A stretch of DNA of 64,000 bases from Shewanella khirikhana (GTDB lineage: Bacteria > Pseudomonadota > Gammaproteobacteria > Enterobacterales > Shewanellaceae), in contig NZ_CP020373.1 in NCBI RefSeq assembly GCF_003957745.1, positions 1-64,000 on the forward strand, given 5' to 3'. Positions 52,137 to 60,696 of the stretch are shown piece after piece; position 1 is the first letter of the stretch, and every line of letters begins with the position of its first letter. The position numbers and the translations under genes are program-made. The notes below the pieces were generated by a model that did not search any database, had not been told where the DNA came from, and was given only the letters and a program-made list of their open reading frames with translations.

Positions 52137-53504
52137 CTAGCTCCTCGCCTTCGCGTCCGCGCCCAGCACATTGTCTGGCTCTGTCACACGTCCTGCCAGC
52201 AAATAACAGGCAATGCCCATCAGGGCGTTGGTCAGCGGCAGTGCCAGCATCAGTCCCTTTACCCCATAGAGGAAAGAGCCCAGGGCGCACAGCGGCAGCA
52301 TCAGTAAAAACAGCCGGCACACATTGATAATCAGCGACGCCATCGGCCGGTGGAAGGCGTTAAAGGAGGTGGCCACTATGATCACCACCCCCAGCGGGCC
52401 GTAGGCGGCGGGCAGGGCGATAATGTAGAAGGTTAGCCATTCCACCACCTGTGGGTCATCACTGAAGAGCCCGGCAATGGGGCCTGCCAGCAATGCCAGT
52501 GGTATATACAACAGGAACTGGAACAAGAGCACAAAGCGCAGCGACATCATCAGCGCTTCCCGCGCCCGCTGTGGCTGACCCGCCCCCAGGTTTTGCGCCA
52601 CAAAGGGCATCAGGCTCGATGACAGCGCCATCACCACAATGAGCAGCACAGACTCGAGCCGGGTACCGGCACCGAAGGCCGCCACAGCGCCGTGGTCGAT
52701 ACGGGCCAGCATGGCCATGATCACGGCATTGGCAATGGGGTTCATCAGGTTCATCAGCGCCGCTGGCTGGGCAATGTGCGCCAGCCGTTTCCAGTTATCC
52801 CTAAGCCGCGACCACACCACTTCGGTGAGGGTCAGCATCCGCCGTTTGACGATAAGCAGATAACCCGAGAGCGACATGGCCACCACCCAGGAAATCACGC
52901 TGGCAATGGCGGCGCCTTCGATTTCGAGCCGTGGGAAGGGACCAATACCGAAAATCAGCAAGGGGTCGAGAATAAGGTTGATAATGGCCGCCAGCGCCAT
53001 GATTTTGGCCGGTGACTTGGTATCGCCGGTGGCGCGAAGCCCTTGATTACCCACCATTAACAGCACCAGCAGCGGGCAGCCCAGATACCACACCAGCATG
53101 TATTCATGAATGAGCGGCAGGCTTTTTTCGTTGGCCCCAAGCAGGCTGAACAGCGGGTCGATAAATACCAGTCCCAGCGAGGCGAGGGTGCCTATCAGGG
53201 CAAAGGTCAGCAGCAATGCATCGTGCAAAAACACCTTGGCTTCGGGGGCACTGCCCGAACCAATTAAACGGCCAAGATTGGTGGAAACCCCGGCGCCTAT
53301 GCCCACGGCAATACTGGACAGCACCAGGGTAACGGGAAAGGTAAAGCTGATGGCGGCCAGGGCTTCGGTGCCCAATTGGCTGATAAAAAAAGTGTCGACC
53401 AGACTGAACCCCAGAATGGTCAAAATCCCCAGCATGTTGGGCAGGGTCATTTTTAACAGTACAGAGCCAATCGGCGCTGTTAAAAGGCCGTGTCTGTCTT
53501 TCAT
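52137..53504 (-). CDS. MATE family efflux transporter
   Basis: A 455-residue inner-membrane protein with twelve helices, of the multidrug and toxic compound extrusion family, which exports cationic drugs against sodium or proton flow. The start (LLTAPIGSVLLKMTLPNML, GFSLVDTFFISQLGTEALAA) and the halfway repeat (AQPAALMNLMNPIANAVIM, AFGAGTRLESVLLIVVMAL) show the two-fold family repeat. ATG 53504 is chosen over an in-frame TTG three codons upstream. The stop lies 22 bases after the heptamer repeat. Substrates are unknown. Confidence 0.9.
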   Translation of the reverse strand: MKDRHGLLTAPIGSVLLKMTLPNMLGILTILGFSLVDTFFISQLGTEALAAISFTFPVTLVLSSIAVGIGAGVSTNLGRLIGSGSAPEAKVFLHDALLLTFALIGTLASLGLVFIDPLFSLLGANEKSLPLIHEYMLVWYLGCPLLVLLMVGNQGLRATGDTKSPAKIMALAAIINLILDPLLIFGIGPFPRLEIEGAAIASVISWVVAMSLSGYLLIVKRRMLTLTEVVWSRLRDNWKRLAHIAQPAALMNLMNPIANAVIMAMLARIDHGAVAAFGAGTRLESVLLIVVMALSSSLMPFVAQNLGAGQPQRAREALMMSLRFVLLFQFLLYIPLALLAGPIAGLFSDDPQVVEWLTFYIIALPAAYGPLGVVIIVATSFNAFHRPMASLIINVCRLFLLMLPLCALGSFLYGVKGLMLALPLTNALMGIACYLLAGRVTEPDNVLGADAKARS

Positions 53505-53610
53505 GGGGGCCAAAATACTCTTATTGCGGTGCGAGGCGCGATTCTAACAGGAATGATGACGGCGAACGAAAAGCCAGGCCAAAAAAATCCAAAAAATTTT
53601 GTAAATCCCC

Positions 53611-53640
53611 CTTGAGTCCCTTGGCCCCTGTCCCCATATA
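53611..53640 (+). promoter_or_regulatory. Sigma-32 heat-shock promoter of groESL
   Basis: CTTGAG (53611-53616) and CCCCATATA (53632-53640) are separated by 15 bases and match the heat-shock consensus CTTGAAA and CCCCAT-T well. They lie 88 bases before groES. No CIRCE-type repeat (a HrcA site) is seen, so control is probably by sigma-32 alone. Confidence 0.85.
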
Positions 53641-53728
53641 GACTTCATCGAGCGGCATGCCCGTAAGGGAAGCTGCGACTTCAAAAACCGCTCATTGCTG
53701 GGCAAAAAATCTTTAGGAGAATCCATAG

Positions 53729-54019
53729 ATGAATATTCGTCCATTACATGACCGCGTAATCGTTAAGCGTCTGGAAGTGGAATCCACTTCAGCTGGTGGC
53801 ATTGTGCTGACCGGCAGCGCGGCTGAAAAGTCTACCCGTGGCGAAGTGCTGGCGGTAGGCAATGGCCGGATCCTTGAGAACGGCACCGTACGTCCACTGG
53901 ATGTAAAAGTTGGTGACCAGGTGATCTTCAACGAAGGTTACGGCGTGAAGAAAGAAAAAATCGACGGTCAGGAAGTGCTGATCCTGTCCGAAATGGATCT
54001 GATGGCTGTAGTGGAATAA
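53729..54019 (+). CDS. groES: GroES co-chaperonin
   Basis: A 96-residue co-chaperonin that caps GroEL with a heptameric ring. The start MNIRPLHDRVIVKRLEVE, the mobile loop with GGIVLTGSAAEKSTRGEVLA and the end EMDLMAVVE are standard. TAGGAGA lies before ATG 53729. groEL begins 54 bases downstream in the same operon. Confidence 0.98.
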   Translation: MNIRPLHDRVIVKRLEVESTSAGGIVLTGSAAEKSTRGEVLAVGNGRILENGTVRPLDVKVGDQVIFNEGYGVKKEKIDGQEVLILSEMDLMAVVE

Positions 54020-54073
54020 TCCACTCCAATTGTGAAATTTCAGTCTAACGCAAATATTTAAAGGAAATCGAAC

Positions 54074-55711
54074 ATGGCAGCTAAAGAAGTAGTATTTGGT
54101 AACGACGCCCGCGTAAAAATGCTGGCTGGTGTAAACGTGCTGGCCAACGCCGTTAAAGTAACTCTGGGCCCTAAAGGCCGCAACGTAGTGCTGGAAAAGA
54201 GCTTCGGCGCGCCGCTGATCACCAAAGACGGTGTATCTGTAGCCAAAGAAATCGAACTGGAAGACAAGTTCGAGAACATGGGCGCCCAGATGGTGAAGGA
54301 AGTGGCTTCCAAGGCCAACGACGCTGCCGGTGACGGCACCACCACCGCCACTGTACTGGCTCAGGCCATTGTGAACGAAGGTCTGAAGGCCGTTGCCGCT
54401 GGCATGAACCCAATGGATCTGAAGCGCGGTATCGACAAAGCCGTTGCCGCCGCCGTAATCGAACTGAAAAACCTGTCCCAGGAATGTGCCGACTCCAAGG
54501 CCATCGCTCAGGTAGGTACCATCTCTGCCAACTCTGACGAGTCCATCGGTGAAATCATTGCCACCGCCATGGAAAAAGTAGGCAAAGAAGGCGTTATCAC
54601 TGTTGAAGAAGGTCAGGCGCTGGAAAACGAACTGGACGTAGTAGAAGGTATGCAGTTCGACCGCGGCTACCTGTCTCCTTACTTCATCAACAAGCCAGAA
54701 ACCGGCTCAGTTGAACTGGACAACCCATTCGTGCTGCTGGTTGACAAGAAGATCTCCAACATCCGCGAACTGCTGCCTATCCTCGAAGGTCTGGCCAAGA
54801 CCGGCAAGCCTCTGCTGATCGTTGCCGAAGACGTGGAAGGCGAAGCCCTGGCGACTCTGGTAGTGAACAACATGCGCGGTATCGTGAAGGTTGCTGCCGT
54901 TAAAGCCCCAGGCTTTGGTGACCGTCGCAAGGCCATGCTGCAGGATATCGCCATCCTCACCGGTGGTACTGTAATCGCCGAAGAAATCGGTCTGGAGCTG
55001 GAAAAAGCCACTCTGGAAGATCTGGGCACTGCCAAGCGCGTTGTGATCACCAAGGACAACACCACCATCATCGATGGCAACGGTGCCGAGGAGCAGATCA
55101 AGGCTCGCGTAACCCAAATCAAACAGCAAATCGAAGAAACCTCTTCCGATTACGACCGTGAAAAACTGCAAGAGCGTATGGCCAAGCTGGCCGGCGGTGT
55201 TGCCGTTATCAAGGTTGGCGCTGCCACCGAAGTGGAAATGAAAGAGAAGAAAGCCCGCGTTGAAGACGCCCTGCACGCCACCCGCGCCGCCGTTGAAGAA
55301 GGTGTGGTTCCTGGCGGCGGTGTAGCCCTAGTTCGCGTTGCTTCCAAGATTAGCGACGTTGAAGTAGCCAACGAAGATCAGAAGCACGGTGTGGTTATCG
55401 CCCTGCGCGCCATGGAAGCCCCACTGCGCCAAATCGCCACCAACGCCGGTGAAGAAGCCTCTGTAGTGGCCAACACCGTGAAGAACGGTGCTGGTAACTT
55501 CGGTTACAACGCTGGTAACGACAGCTACGGCGACATGCTGGAAATGGGTATCCTGGACCCAACCAAGGTAACCCGCTCAGCACTGCAGTTTGCAGCCTCT
55601 GTAGCCGGTCTGATGATCACCACCGAAGCCATGGTAGCCGAGCTGCCAAAGGCCGATGCCCCTGATATGGGTGGTATGGGTGGTATGGGCGGTATGGGCG
55701 GCATGATGTAA
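54074..55711 (+). CDS. groEL: GroEL chaperonin
   Basis: A 545-residue chaperonin that folds proteins in its ATP-driven cavity. ATP-binding GDGTTTATVLAQAIV near residue 86, the apical region and PGGGVALVR are standard. The C-terminus ends in the GGM repeat (MGGMGGMGGMGGMM). Length and sequence match gammaproteobacterial GroEL. It is followed by two hairpins. Confidence 0.98.
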   Translation: MAAKEVVFGNDARVKMLAGVNVLANAVKVTLGPKGRNVVLEKSFGAPLITKDGVSVAKEIELEDKFENMGAQMVKEVASKANDAAGDGTTTATVLAQAIVNEGLKAVAAGMNPMDLKRGIDKAVAAAVIELKNLSQECADSKAIAQVGTISANSDESIGEIIATAMEKVGKEGVITVEEGQALENELDVVEGMQFDRGYLSPYFINKPETGSVELDNPFVLLVDKKISNIRELLPILEGLAKTGKPLLIVAEDVEGEALATLVVNNMRGIVKVAAVKAPGFGDRRKAMLQDIAILTGGTVIAEEIGLELEKATLEDLGTAKRVVITKDNTTIIDGNGAEEQIKARVTQIKQQIEETSSDYDREKLQERMAKLAGGVAVIKVGAATEVEMKEKKARVEDALHATRAAVEEGVVPGGGVALVRVASKISDVEVANEDQKHGVVIALRAMEAPLRQIATNAGEEASVVANTVKNGAGNFGYNAGNDSYGDMLEMGILDPTKVTRSALQFAASVAGLMITTEAMVAELPKADAPDMGGMGGMGGMGGMM

Positions 55712-55766
55712 TCTGCCCCGCCGCAGATTGATCAAGGCGGTTGCCTTGGTCTCTCTGAGACCACAA

Positions 55767-55794
55767 CAAAACCCCGGACTTGTTCCGGGGTTTT
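55767..55794 (+). terminator. Terminator after groEL (first hairpin)
   Basis: AAAACCCCGG and CCGGGGTTTT pair around a short loop and end in GTTTATT, about 55 bases past the stop. The same stem recurs at 60563-60588, where no gene precedes it. Confidence 0.9.
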
Positions 55795-55810
55795 GTTTAT
55801 TCCAAGAAAG

Positions 55811-55844
55811 GAAAAGGCCCGCGTATCGAACGCGGGCCTTTTCC
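55811..55844. terminator. Second, bidirectional hairpin after groEL
   Basis: GGAAAAGGCCCGCG and CGCGGGCCTTTTCC form a 14-base perfect stem, 17 bases after the first terminator. It can act as a backup in either direction and closes the region against transcription from the repeat-rich stretch to its right. Confidence 0.8.
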
Positions 55845-55953
55845 ATTTCAGTGGATTCTGCCGAGGGTGGGGGAGTGGTTTGGGGTAGTCATGGCTGCCG
55901 GTTTTGGGGGAGATATGAGGGCGTTGCGTGCCGCAGGCTCAGATAAATTGAGA

Positions 55954-56236
55954 GTCGCTTGCAGCGGCTTAACGTCGTGGAGCTTCGCCCCACACCCGAG
56001 GAAAGGGGGCAGTATCGACTTGCCCCCTTGTCCAATCCCCTAGCGACCCGCAACGAAGCGGACAGCCCCTTGGGCGTTTTTGAGCCCATTGGCTACACGA
56101 GAGACTCGCATCCTGCTCGACCCTCGAGCTTCGACGTCCTGTCTCAGCTACGCCATGTGCTCAAACGCCCTGCGGCCGCTTCGGGCGGGAATGGTGTATT
56201 CATCGGCATAAGTGTTTTGGGTGTCCTGAGTTTTTT
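55954..56236 (-). repeat. Repeat element copy A (inverted with respect to copy B)
   Basis: A non-coding repeat that on the - strand begins right after the stop of the first acylase gene with the end motif CTCAGGACACCCAAAACAC (on the + strand 56212-56230). It runs to three successive hairpins: H1 at 56005-56027 (GGGGGCA/TGCCCCC), H2 at 55977-55993 (GTGGGGC/GCTCCAC on the - strand) and H3 at 55954-55968 (about CGCT/AGCG around GCA). The same order and sequence frame occur in copy B at 59645-59939, in opposite orientation. Between the hairpins the copies match closely (GGGGATTGGA-AAGGGGGC). The left boundary is not certain. An open frame of 115 codons passes through it but lacks any recognisable protein. 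Confidence 0.8.
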
Positions 56237-57890
56237 ATTTCAGCGCTGCCGCACCGGTATCATCAGGCACATGCATGTCAGGTACATTGATGGTGTGTTC
56301 ACCTAACCACTTGTTAGAGTCCAACGGTTCGTAGCGTCCCTTCTCCTCGACCGGGAAGCGGATCGGCTGACCGGGCTTTACCGGCAAAACCTTTCCTTTG
56401 TTGACGACTATCGTGCCATTAACGATCACAAACGGAATACCCACAGGCTGAAGCCCATTTTCGCCATTCTTGTAGGTTGCACGCGGTGCCACTTTATCCG
56501 GATCAAAGAGGGTAAGGTCAGCAATTTTGCCAACCTGTACGCGACCACGCTGTTTCATCGCCTCTAACCCTGTGTCGCCCAGATGTTTGGCTGTCCAGTA
56601 ACTCAGTTGCGATAAGGTGAACATCAGCGGTACGCCATTGTCGCGGGCCATTTGCAAGGTCGTAGAATAGGACGATGCAGTGCGCGGGTGTCCTGCATAT
56701 TTACTGACATCCGCGTCCCAGGGCAGTAGATTTCCATCTTTATCCACTCCTTGCATTGCATCTGATGCGACAACCATTTCAGGAATCGTCAGCCAGTACT
56801 TCATCCACTGCTTGCGCGGCGGAAAGTGCACGACGACGAAATATCCCGGTTGCTCCTTCACCAATTTAAGGTATTCGTCTTTTGACAGAAACTTGTCGGT
56901 GCCAGGGTTATAGATAGTTTCCTCATACTTATTGCCAAGGGTTTCTTCCCATAATTCCGGTCGCAGGAAGTCTGCGCTGACAAGGGTGGAACCGGCAGCA
57001 AAGGGGTAATACTCGCTCCACACATTGAAGCCTTGCTTGCGGGCCAATTGCAGTTTTTCTTCGTTCTCCCACCAGCCGTAATCGTTGTCATGCGCCATTA
57101 GCAGCGGCGCCTTCAACAACATGGCATTAACCAGCACCTCATCAAGTGAGATCGGGGCTTCGTTAGGTGTTTGCGTATTCAGGTGATAGCGGGTGTGCAC
57201 GGAGGTCAGGCGACCGTAACGTGCCGCAGTACGCTGCGCCTCGAACTGCTCGTAACTCGTAATACCACGTGCCGCATAGGCAGCCGGAACACCGATACCA
57301 ATGGCACCATCTCGCAATCCATCATCGAGCAACTGCATGATCTGGTTCATCTGCGGGATCGAGCTGCGCGTTAACGACCAGCCCTGCACACCGTCTTTGG
57401 CGCTTTCGTTGATGTAGTGCCCACCGTTAGCCGCGTCAATCGGTTCATTGATAGTCACTTCTGAATCATGAACCAGCATCCGCGCCAGGTTCATACCTAC
57501 CGTGGTGCCGTAGTTGACCTGCCAGCCCGCCTTTTCCTTGTTGGCATACCACTGGGCAATACGTGTTGCACCTGCCTCTAGGTCCATGCCGGTTGTGACG
57601 CCATCGGCCACCACGAGTTTGGTCGCAAACGGATCCACTGAGTGAAAGTGGGTATCAATAAACCCCGGCGCAACTACCAGACCTTTTGCATTGATGGTCT
57701 GTTTGCCTTTTATTTTTTCCTTGGTAATTGCCGTGATCACACCATCCTTAATCCCGACGTTCGCCACGGCATCGTAATTGGTTTCCGGGTCCATCACCCG
57801 GCCGTTATTGATGACTAGGTCGTAGTCATTAGCGAGCGCCATGGAAGGCAAGCCAAGTGAAACCATGAGCATGGCTGTCAGCTTATTCAT
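56235..57890 (-). CDS. Periplasmic D-aminoacylase-like amidohydrolase 1
   Basis: A 551-residue exported metal hydrolase of the N-acyl-D-amino-acid deacylase family. The signal peptide ends near SMALA (residue 20). Family start YDLVINNGRVMDPETNYDAV; HxH metal site in VVAPGFIDTHFHSVDP (H81, H83); later LRDGAIGIGVPAAYAA, VHTRYH, and the end VGKIADLTLFDPDKVAPRAT. It likely removes an N-acyl group from a D-amino acid. The start lies 16 bases after the stop of a paralog on the same strand, so they form one unit. The codons are less GC-rich at third positions than the housekeeping genes around, and repeat copy A begins exactly at its stop, so transfer is suspected. Confidence 0.85.
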   Translation of the reverse strand: MNKLTAMLMVSLGLPSMALANDYDLVINNGRVMDPETNYDAVANVGIKDGVITAITKEKIKGKQTINAKGLVVAPGFIDTHFHSVDPFATKLVVADGVTTGMDLEAGATRIAQWYANKEKAGWQVNYGTTVGMNLARMLVHDSEVTINEPIDAANGGHYINESAKDGVQGWSLTRSSIPQMNQIMQLLDDGLRDGAIGIGVPAAYAARGITSYEQFEAQRTAARYGRLTSVHTRYHLNTQTPNEAPISLDEVLVNAMLLKAPLLMAHDNDYGWWENEEKLQLARKQGFNVWSEYYPFAAGSTLVSADFLRPELWEETLGNKYEETIYNPGTDKFLSKDEYLKLVKEQPGYFVVVHFPPRKQWMKYWLTIPEMVVASDAMQGVDKDGNLLPWDADVSKYAGHPRTASSYSTTLQMARDNGVPLMFTLSQLSYWTAKHLGDTGLEAMKQRGRVQVGKIADLTLFDPDKVAPRATYKNGENGLQPVGIPFVIVNGTIVVNKGKVLPVKPGQPIRFPVEEKGRYEPLDSNKWLGEHTINVPDMHVPDDTGAAALK

Positions 57891-57906
57891 ATTTGAATCC
57901 TCCTGT

Positions 57907-59469
57907 TTATTTATTCGCTATCGCGCGGCGAATCGGTTTACCGGGCGCAGCATCCAGCACTAATTGTCCATCTGTTACCACGAGCTCGCCATTCACCACC
58001 ACCGTTTGCACACCCACGGCAGGCTGGTTTGGCTTTTCATAGGTTCCAACGTCACTAATGGTTTCAGGATTGAAAACCACAATGTCGGCATCCATACCTT
58101 CTTGAAGGCGTCCCTTCTTCTTCATCTGTGGCACAAAGCCCTCTATGGTCTGCGCCGGCATCAGGCTCATTTTGCGCAGAGCATCCTGCATGCTCATCAG
58201 CTTGCGCTCTCTAACGTACGAACGCAGTATTTTCGCGAATGTACCGTTTGATCGCGGATGCGAGAATAAATCTTCGGGCAGCGGCCAGTTGTCGCCAGCG
58301 TAATTTTCGACATTGCCCTTACTGTCCATAGACATCCAGAACATCTCGTCTGACTCGATCAGCACATTCGGGTGAAGGATAGATGCATCGAGAAGAGCCA
58401 GGTCATCTGGATTGCTCTCATCGAGAAAATGCCAGGTAATGAAGGTGCCAGGTTTATTTTTCTGGTAGTCACTCAGCTGCTCTTCTGTCATACGCTGGGT
58501 ACCCAACTGAAAGTTTTGCGCCGTTGAGCCCATTCGTTCACGCCAGCCGTCGCCGGAAAACATGGCAGCGCCCACCACAGTGCTGGCAGCTCCCCAGGGG
58601 TAGGCACCGACGGTAATGTTAATGTTCTTCGCGATGGCATCGTCCACCAGTTCGAGTGTGGAATGAATGTCTTTCAGAGAGTTACTGTTGATATGACAGA
58701 TATGCATGTGCGCGCCCGTGAGCGCGGCGTTGGCAATCAGTTCCTGAATCGCCTCAAAGGAACTTTGGGGCTCCATATTGCTGGCGTAGCGGGCATGGGT
58801 GAAGGTGGCGACCCCCCGCTTCGCGGCCAGCTTTGCAAGGGCGTAATATTCTTTCTGCCCATACCCCGGCGCATAACCGGCGTTGATGCCAATGCCGAGG
58901 GCGCCTTCATCAAGGCCCTGCTCGACAAGCTTCATGATTTTATCTTGCTGCTCTGGTGTGGCAATGTTCATTTTCCAGTCTGCCCGCCCTTGAACGCCCT
59001 GAAAATACTCGGCTGTCGCCTCAGGTGGTTTTTCGGTGAACGTGGCTATGCGGGCATAGGTCCACGCTGCGGCTGCCCCATAGTTAAGCGGGAGCTTCTT
59101 CTTCGCCTGGCCTTCGTACCAGTCTGAGACCGGCAGAATGCCCGACTCCAGCTCGAGCATGGTCGTTACACCCTGCATAGCCTGCATGCGGTAGTCGCCG
59201 ATATTCAACCCGTGGGCGTGAAGATCGATAAAGCCGGGCGCGACAATATGATCGGTGGCATCGATGATCTTTTTTCCGCTGATGCTGTTTGAGGTAATAA
59301 CAGCTATTTGACCATCCTTGATGCCGACGTTGCGGACGCCATCAAATTTCGTCTCCGGATCCATGACCCGGCCATTCTGGATGACAACATCGTAGTGCTG
59401 CGCAAATGCAATGAATGGCGTAGTTACGCTCAACGTAAACGCAAAAGCCATTTTAAGGCAGGTTCTCAT
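57907..59469 (-). CDS. Periplasmic D-aminoacylase-like amidohydrolase 2
   Basis: A 520-residue paralog of the previous protein, also with a signal peptide (ending near FIAFA, residue 23). Family start YDVVIQNGRVMDPETKFDGV; HxH in VAPGFIDLHAHGLN (H84, H86); EGALGIGINAGYAPG; FTHARYAS; HICHINSN; and the end DADIVVFNPETISDVGTYE, typical of D-aminoacylase. The GAGGA-like GGAGAAATAGAGA lies before ATG 59469. It is the first gene of the two-gene unit. The two enzymes probably differ in acyl or side-chain preference; no transporter or racemase is beside them. Confidence 0.87.
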   Translation of the reverse strand: MRTCLKMAFAFTLSVTTPFIAFAQHYDVVIQNGRVMDPETKFDGVRNVGIKDGQIAVITSNSISGKKIIDATDHIVAPGFIDLHAHGLNIGDYRMQAMQGVTTMLELESGILPVSDWYEGQAKKKLPLNYGAAAAWTYARIATFTEKPPEATAEYFQGVQGRADWKMNIATPEQQDKIMKLVEQGLDEGALGIGINAGYAPGYGQKEYYALAKLAAKRGVATFTHARYASNMEPQSSFEAIQELIANAALTGAHMHICHINSNSLKDIHSTLELVDDAIAKNINITVGAYPWGAASTVVGAAMFSGDGWRERMGSTAQNFQLGTQRMTEEQLSDYQKNKPGTFITWHFLDESNPDDLALLDASILHPNVLIESDEMFWMSMDSKGNVENYAGDNWPLPEDLFSHPRSNGTFAKILRSYVRERKLMSMQDALRKMSLMPAQTIEGFVPQMKKKGRLQEGMDADIVVFNPETISDVGTYEKPNQPAVGVQTVVVNGELVVTDGQLVLDAAPGKPIRRAIANK

Positions 59470-59644
59470 TCTCTATTTCTCCATCCTGGTGTAAGTGTAT
59501 TGGTCGCGGTAGGCGTTACAGCGCCTAATGTTTATACCTGGGGGCGAACAGGTGGCGATACCGCTAGCCTGTTTGGGACCCTGTGCTGCTTTGGTGCATG
59601 CCATAATTTGATTGTTATTTTTCGTTTTAAATTTAGTACAAATC
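59470..59644 (-). promoter_or_regulatory. Upstream region of the acylase pair
   Basis: 175 bases between the acylase start and repeat copy B. It is AT-rich toward its right end, as expected for a promoter. An interrupted dyad, AACAGG (59547-59552) and CCTGTT (59568-59573), could be an operator or leader hairpin. No named site is recognised. Confidence 0.4.
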
Positions 59645-59939
59645 GCAAAAAGTCAGGACAGCCAAAACATATCACTCACAGATTGCACCGGCACTTACCC
59701 CCATCGAAGCCGCTTTGGCGGTTGGGCTGAGTGAAACGGCCAAGCCGAGATAGGGATATCGAGGCAATGACCGGTGAGCTGGGAGCGAATCGGTCATGGT
59801 GGTCGTTTTCAGCCTATAAGGCCAAAGTGCTCGACTTCGTCAGGGGTCGATGGGGATTGGATAAGGGGGCCAGTCGAAACGGTCCCCTTTCCCCGGGTGT
59901 GGGTTGGAGACCCACGACTTTCGCCAAGCGCAGCTTGGC
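59645..59939 (+). repeat. Repeat element copy B
   Basis: Non-coding, in opposite orientation to copy A. It begins with the end motif AGTCAGGACAGCCAAAAC (59651-59668), passes GAAGCCGCTTTGGCGG (a subterminal stem also found in copy C), and reaches three hairpins: H1 at 59865-59887 (GGGGGCC/GGTCCCC), H2 at 59899-59915 (GTGGGT/ACCCAC) and H3 at 59923-59939 (GCCAAGC/GCTTGGC around GCA). The distance from end motif to H3 is about 290 bases, as in copy A. The right boundary is unclear. Several frames are open across it but none is convincing. Confidence 0.8.
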
Positions 59940-60696
59940 ACCCACTCTTACCGCCGAAGGACGCAAACATCACTTTAGCGATAGCTACCGCACGGCGCGT
60001 TTCGTCTGTGAAACGTACCTTCTTCAAAAAATCATGTTAAAACAACGTCAAAGCTAACAGTTTGGCGGTGGCTAAACCTTGGTAAAGGTCAAAAAAGCAC
60101 GCCCTTATCAGCAACATCAGCAGTTGCGTTTAAGTGGCAGGAATCGAGGAGGGGGTATTTGAAAGCCTTCCTTGCTGCTTAGAGCCGAAGCTAACGGCGC
60201 TGCGCATCTTCCCTGATCCACATTGTTGATTTATTAATTGCCTGACTCTTAGTGAAGAGCCTTGATTGCGACCTTCGCTTTTGCCTGCAAAGCCTATGGC
60301 TAACCTGAACTGCAACTGATTTAGCAAACCCTTAAGCTGGCTTAATAATCAGATGCTTATCAGCAGAAAGTACATCAATCAAAAAGTGGAACCAGACTAC
60401 CGTATGGTGTTTTAACAGGCAAGTGTTGGCTGCGGTAAATCATGAAGCTGATAAGGAGCTGGTGCTTGCTGCTTTCTTTGCTTTTTACTTTGTTTCTTTC
60501 TTCCTTCCTTGAGATAGGGAAGCTCTGCAAACGGCTGCTATCGACTTTCGGACCGTAAAAAGAAAACCCCGGACTGTGCCGGGGTTTTGCTTGGTGTAAC
60601 TGCGTGGCAAAGAGCATGCTACGGATAAAGCGGTCGGAGTTAATTAAACCCAATCAGGTGCTACACATCTTCAACCTGGTCAATGCCCAAGGAATA
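59940..60696. other. 757-bp stretch without a supported gene
   Basis: It lies between repeat copies B and C. Only short frames occur; a 65-codon frame at 60130-60327 and a 92-codon frame at 60375-60653, both on the - strand, lack ribosome sites and recognisable sequence, and the second spans a terminator-like hairpin. The sequence is more AT-rich than the flanking genes and may be remnant mobile DNA. Confidence 0.55.
60563..60588. terminator. Orphan terminator-like hairpin
   Basis: AAAACCCCGG and CCGGGGTTTT pair around ACTGTG. The stem is identical to that of the groEL terminator, but no gene ends just before it on either strand. Confidence 0.65.

Noticed and set aside
53611..53728. CIRCE element before groES
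   Set aside because: No TTAGCACTC-N9-GAGTGCTAA repeat is present; the sigma-32 promoter explains the region.
59500..59530. Possible integron attC-like core site near GCGTTACAGCGCCTAATG
   Set aside because: The required RYYYAAC and GTTRRRY boxes are not both present with proper spacing.
59731..60057. 108-codon + strand frame reading through repeat copy B
   Set aside because: It crosses the conserved hairpins, has no recognisable protein content and no ribosome site. A similar peptide (LDKGASR...) is read from copy A in the matching orientation, but this follows from the nucleotide repeat, and each copy keeps stems rather than codon pattern.
60130..60327. 65-codon - strand frame, thought of as a transposase remnant
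   Set aside because: No transposase motif (DDE or other) is visible, so I could not support the idea.
60375..60653. 92-codon - strand frame
   Set aside because: It spans a terminator-like hairpin at 60563-60588 and lacks a ribosome site.
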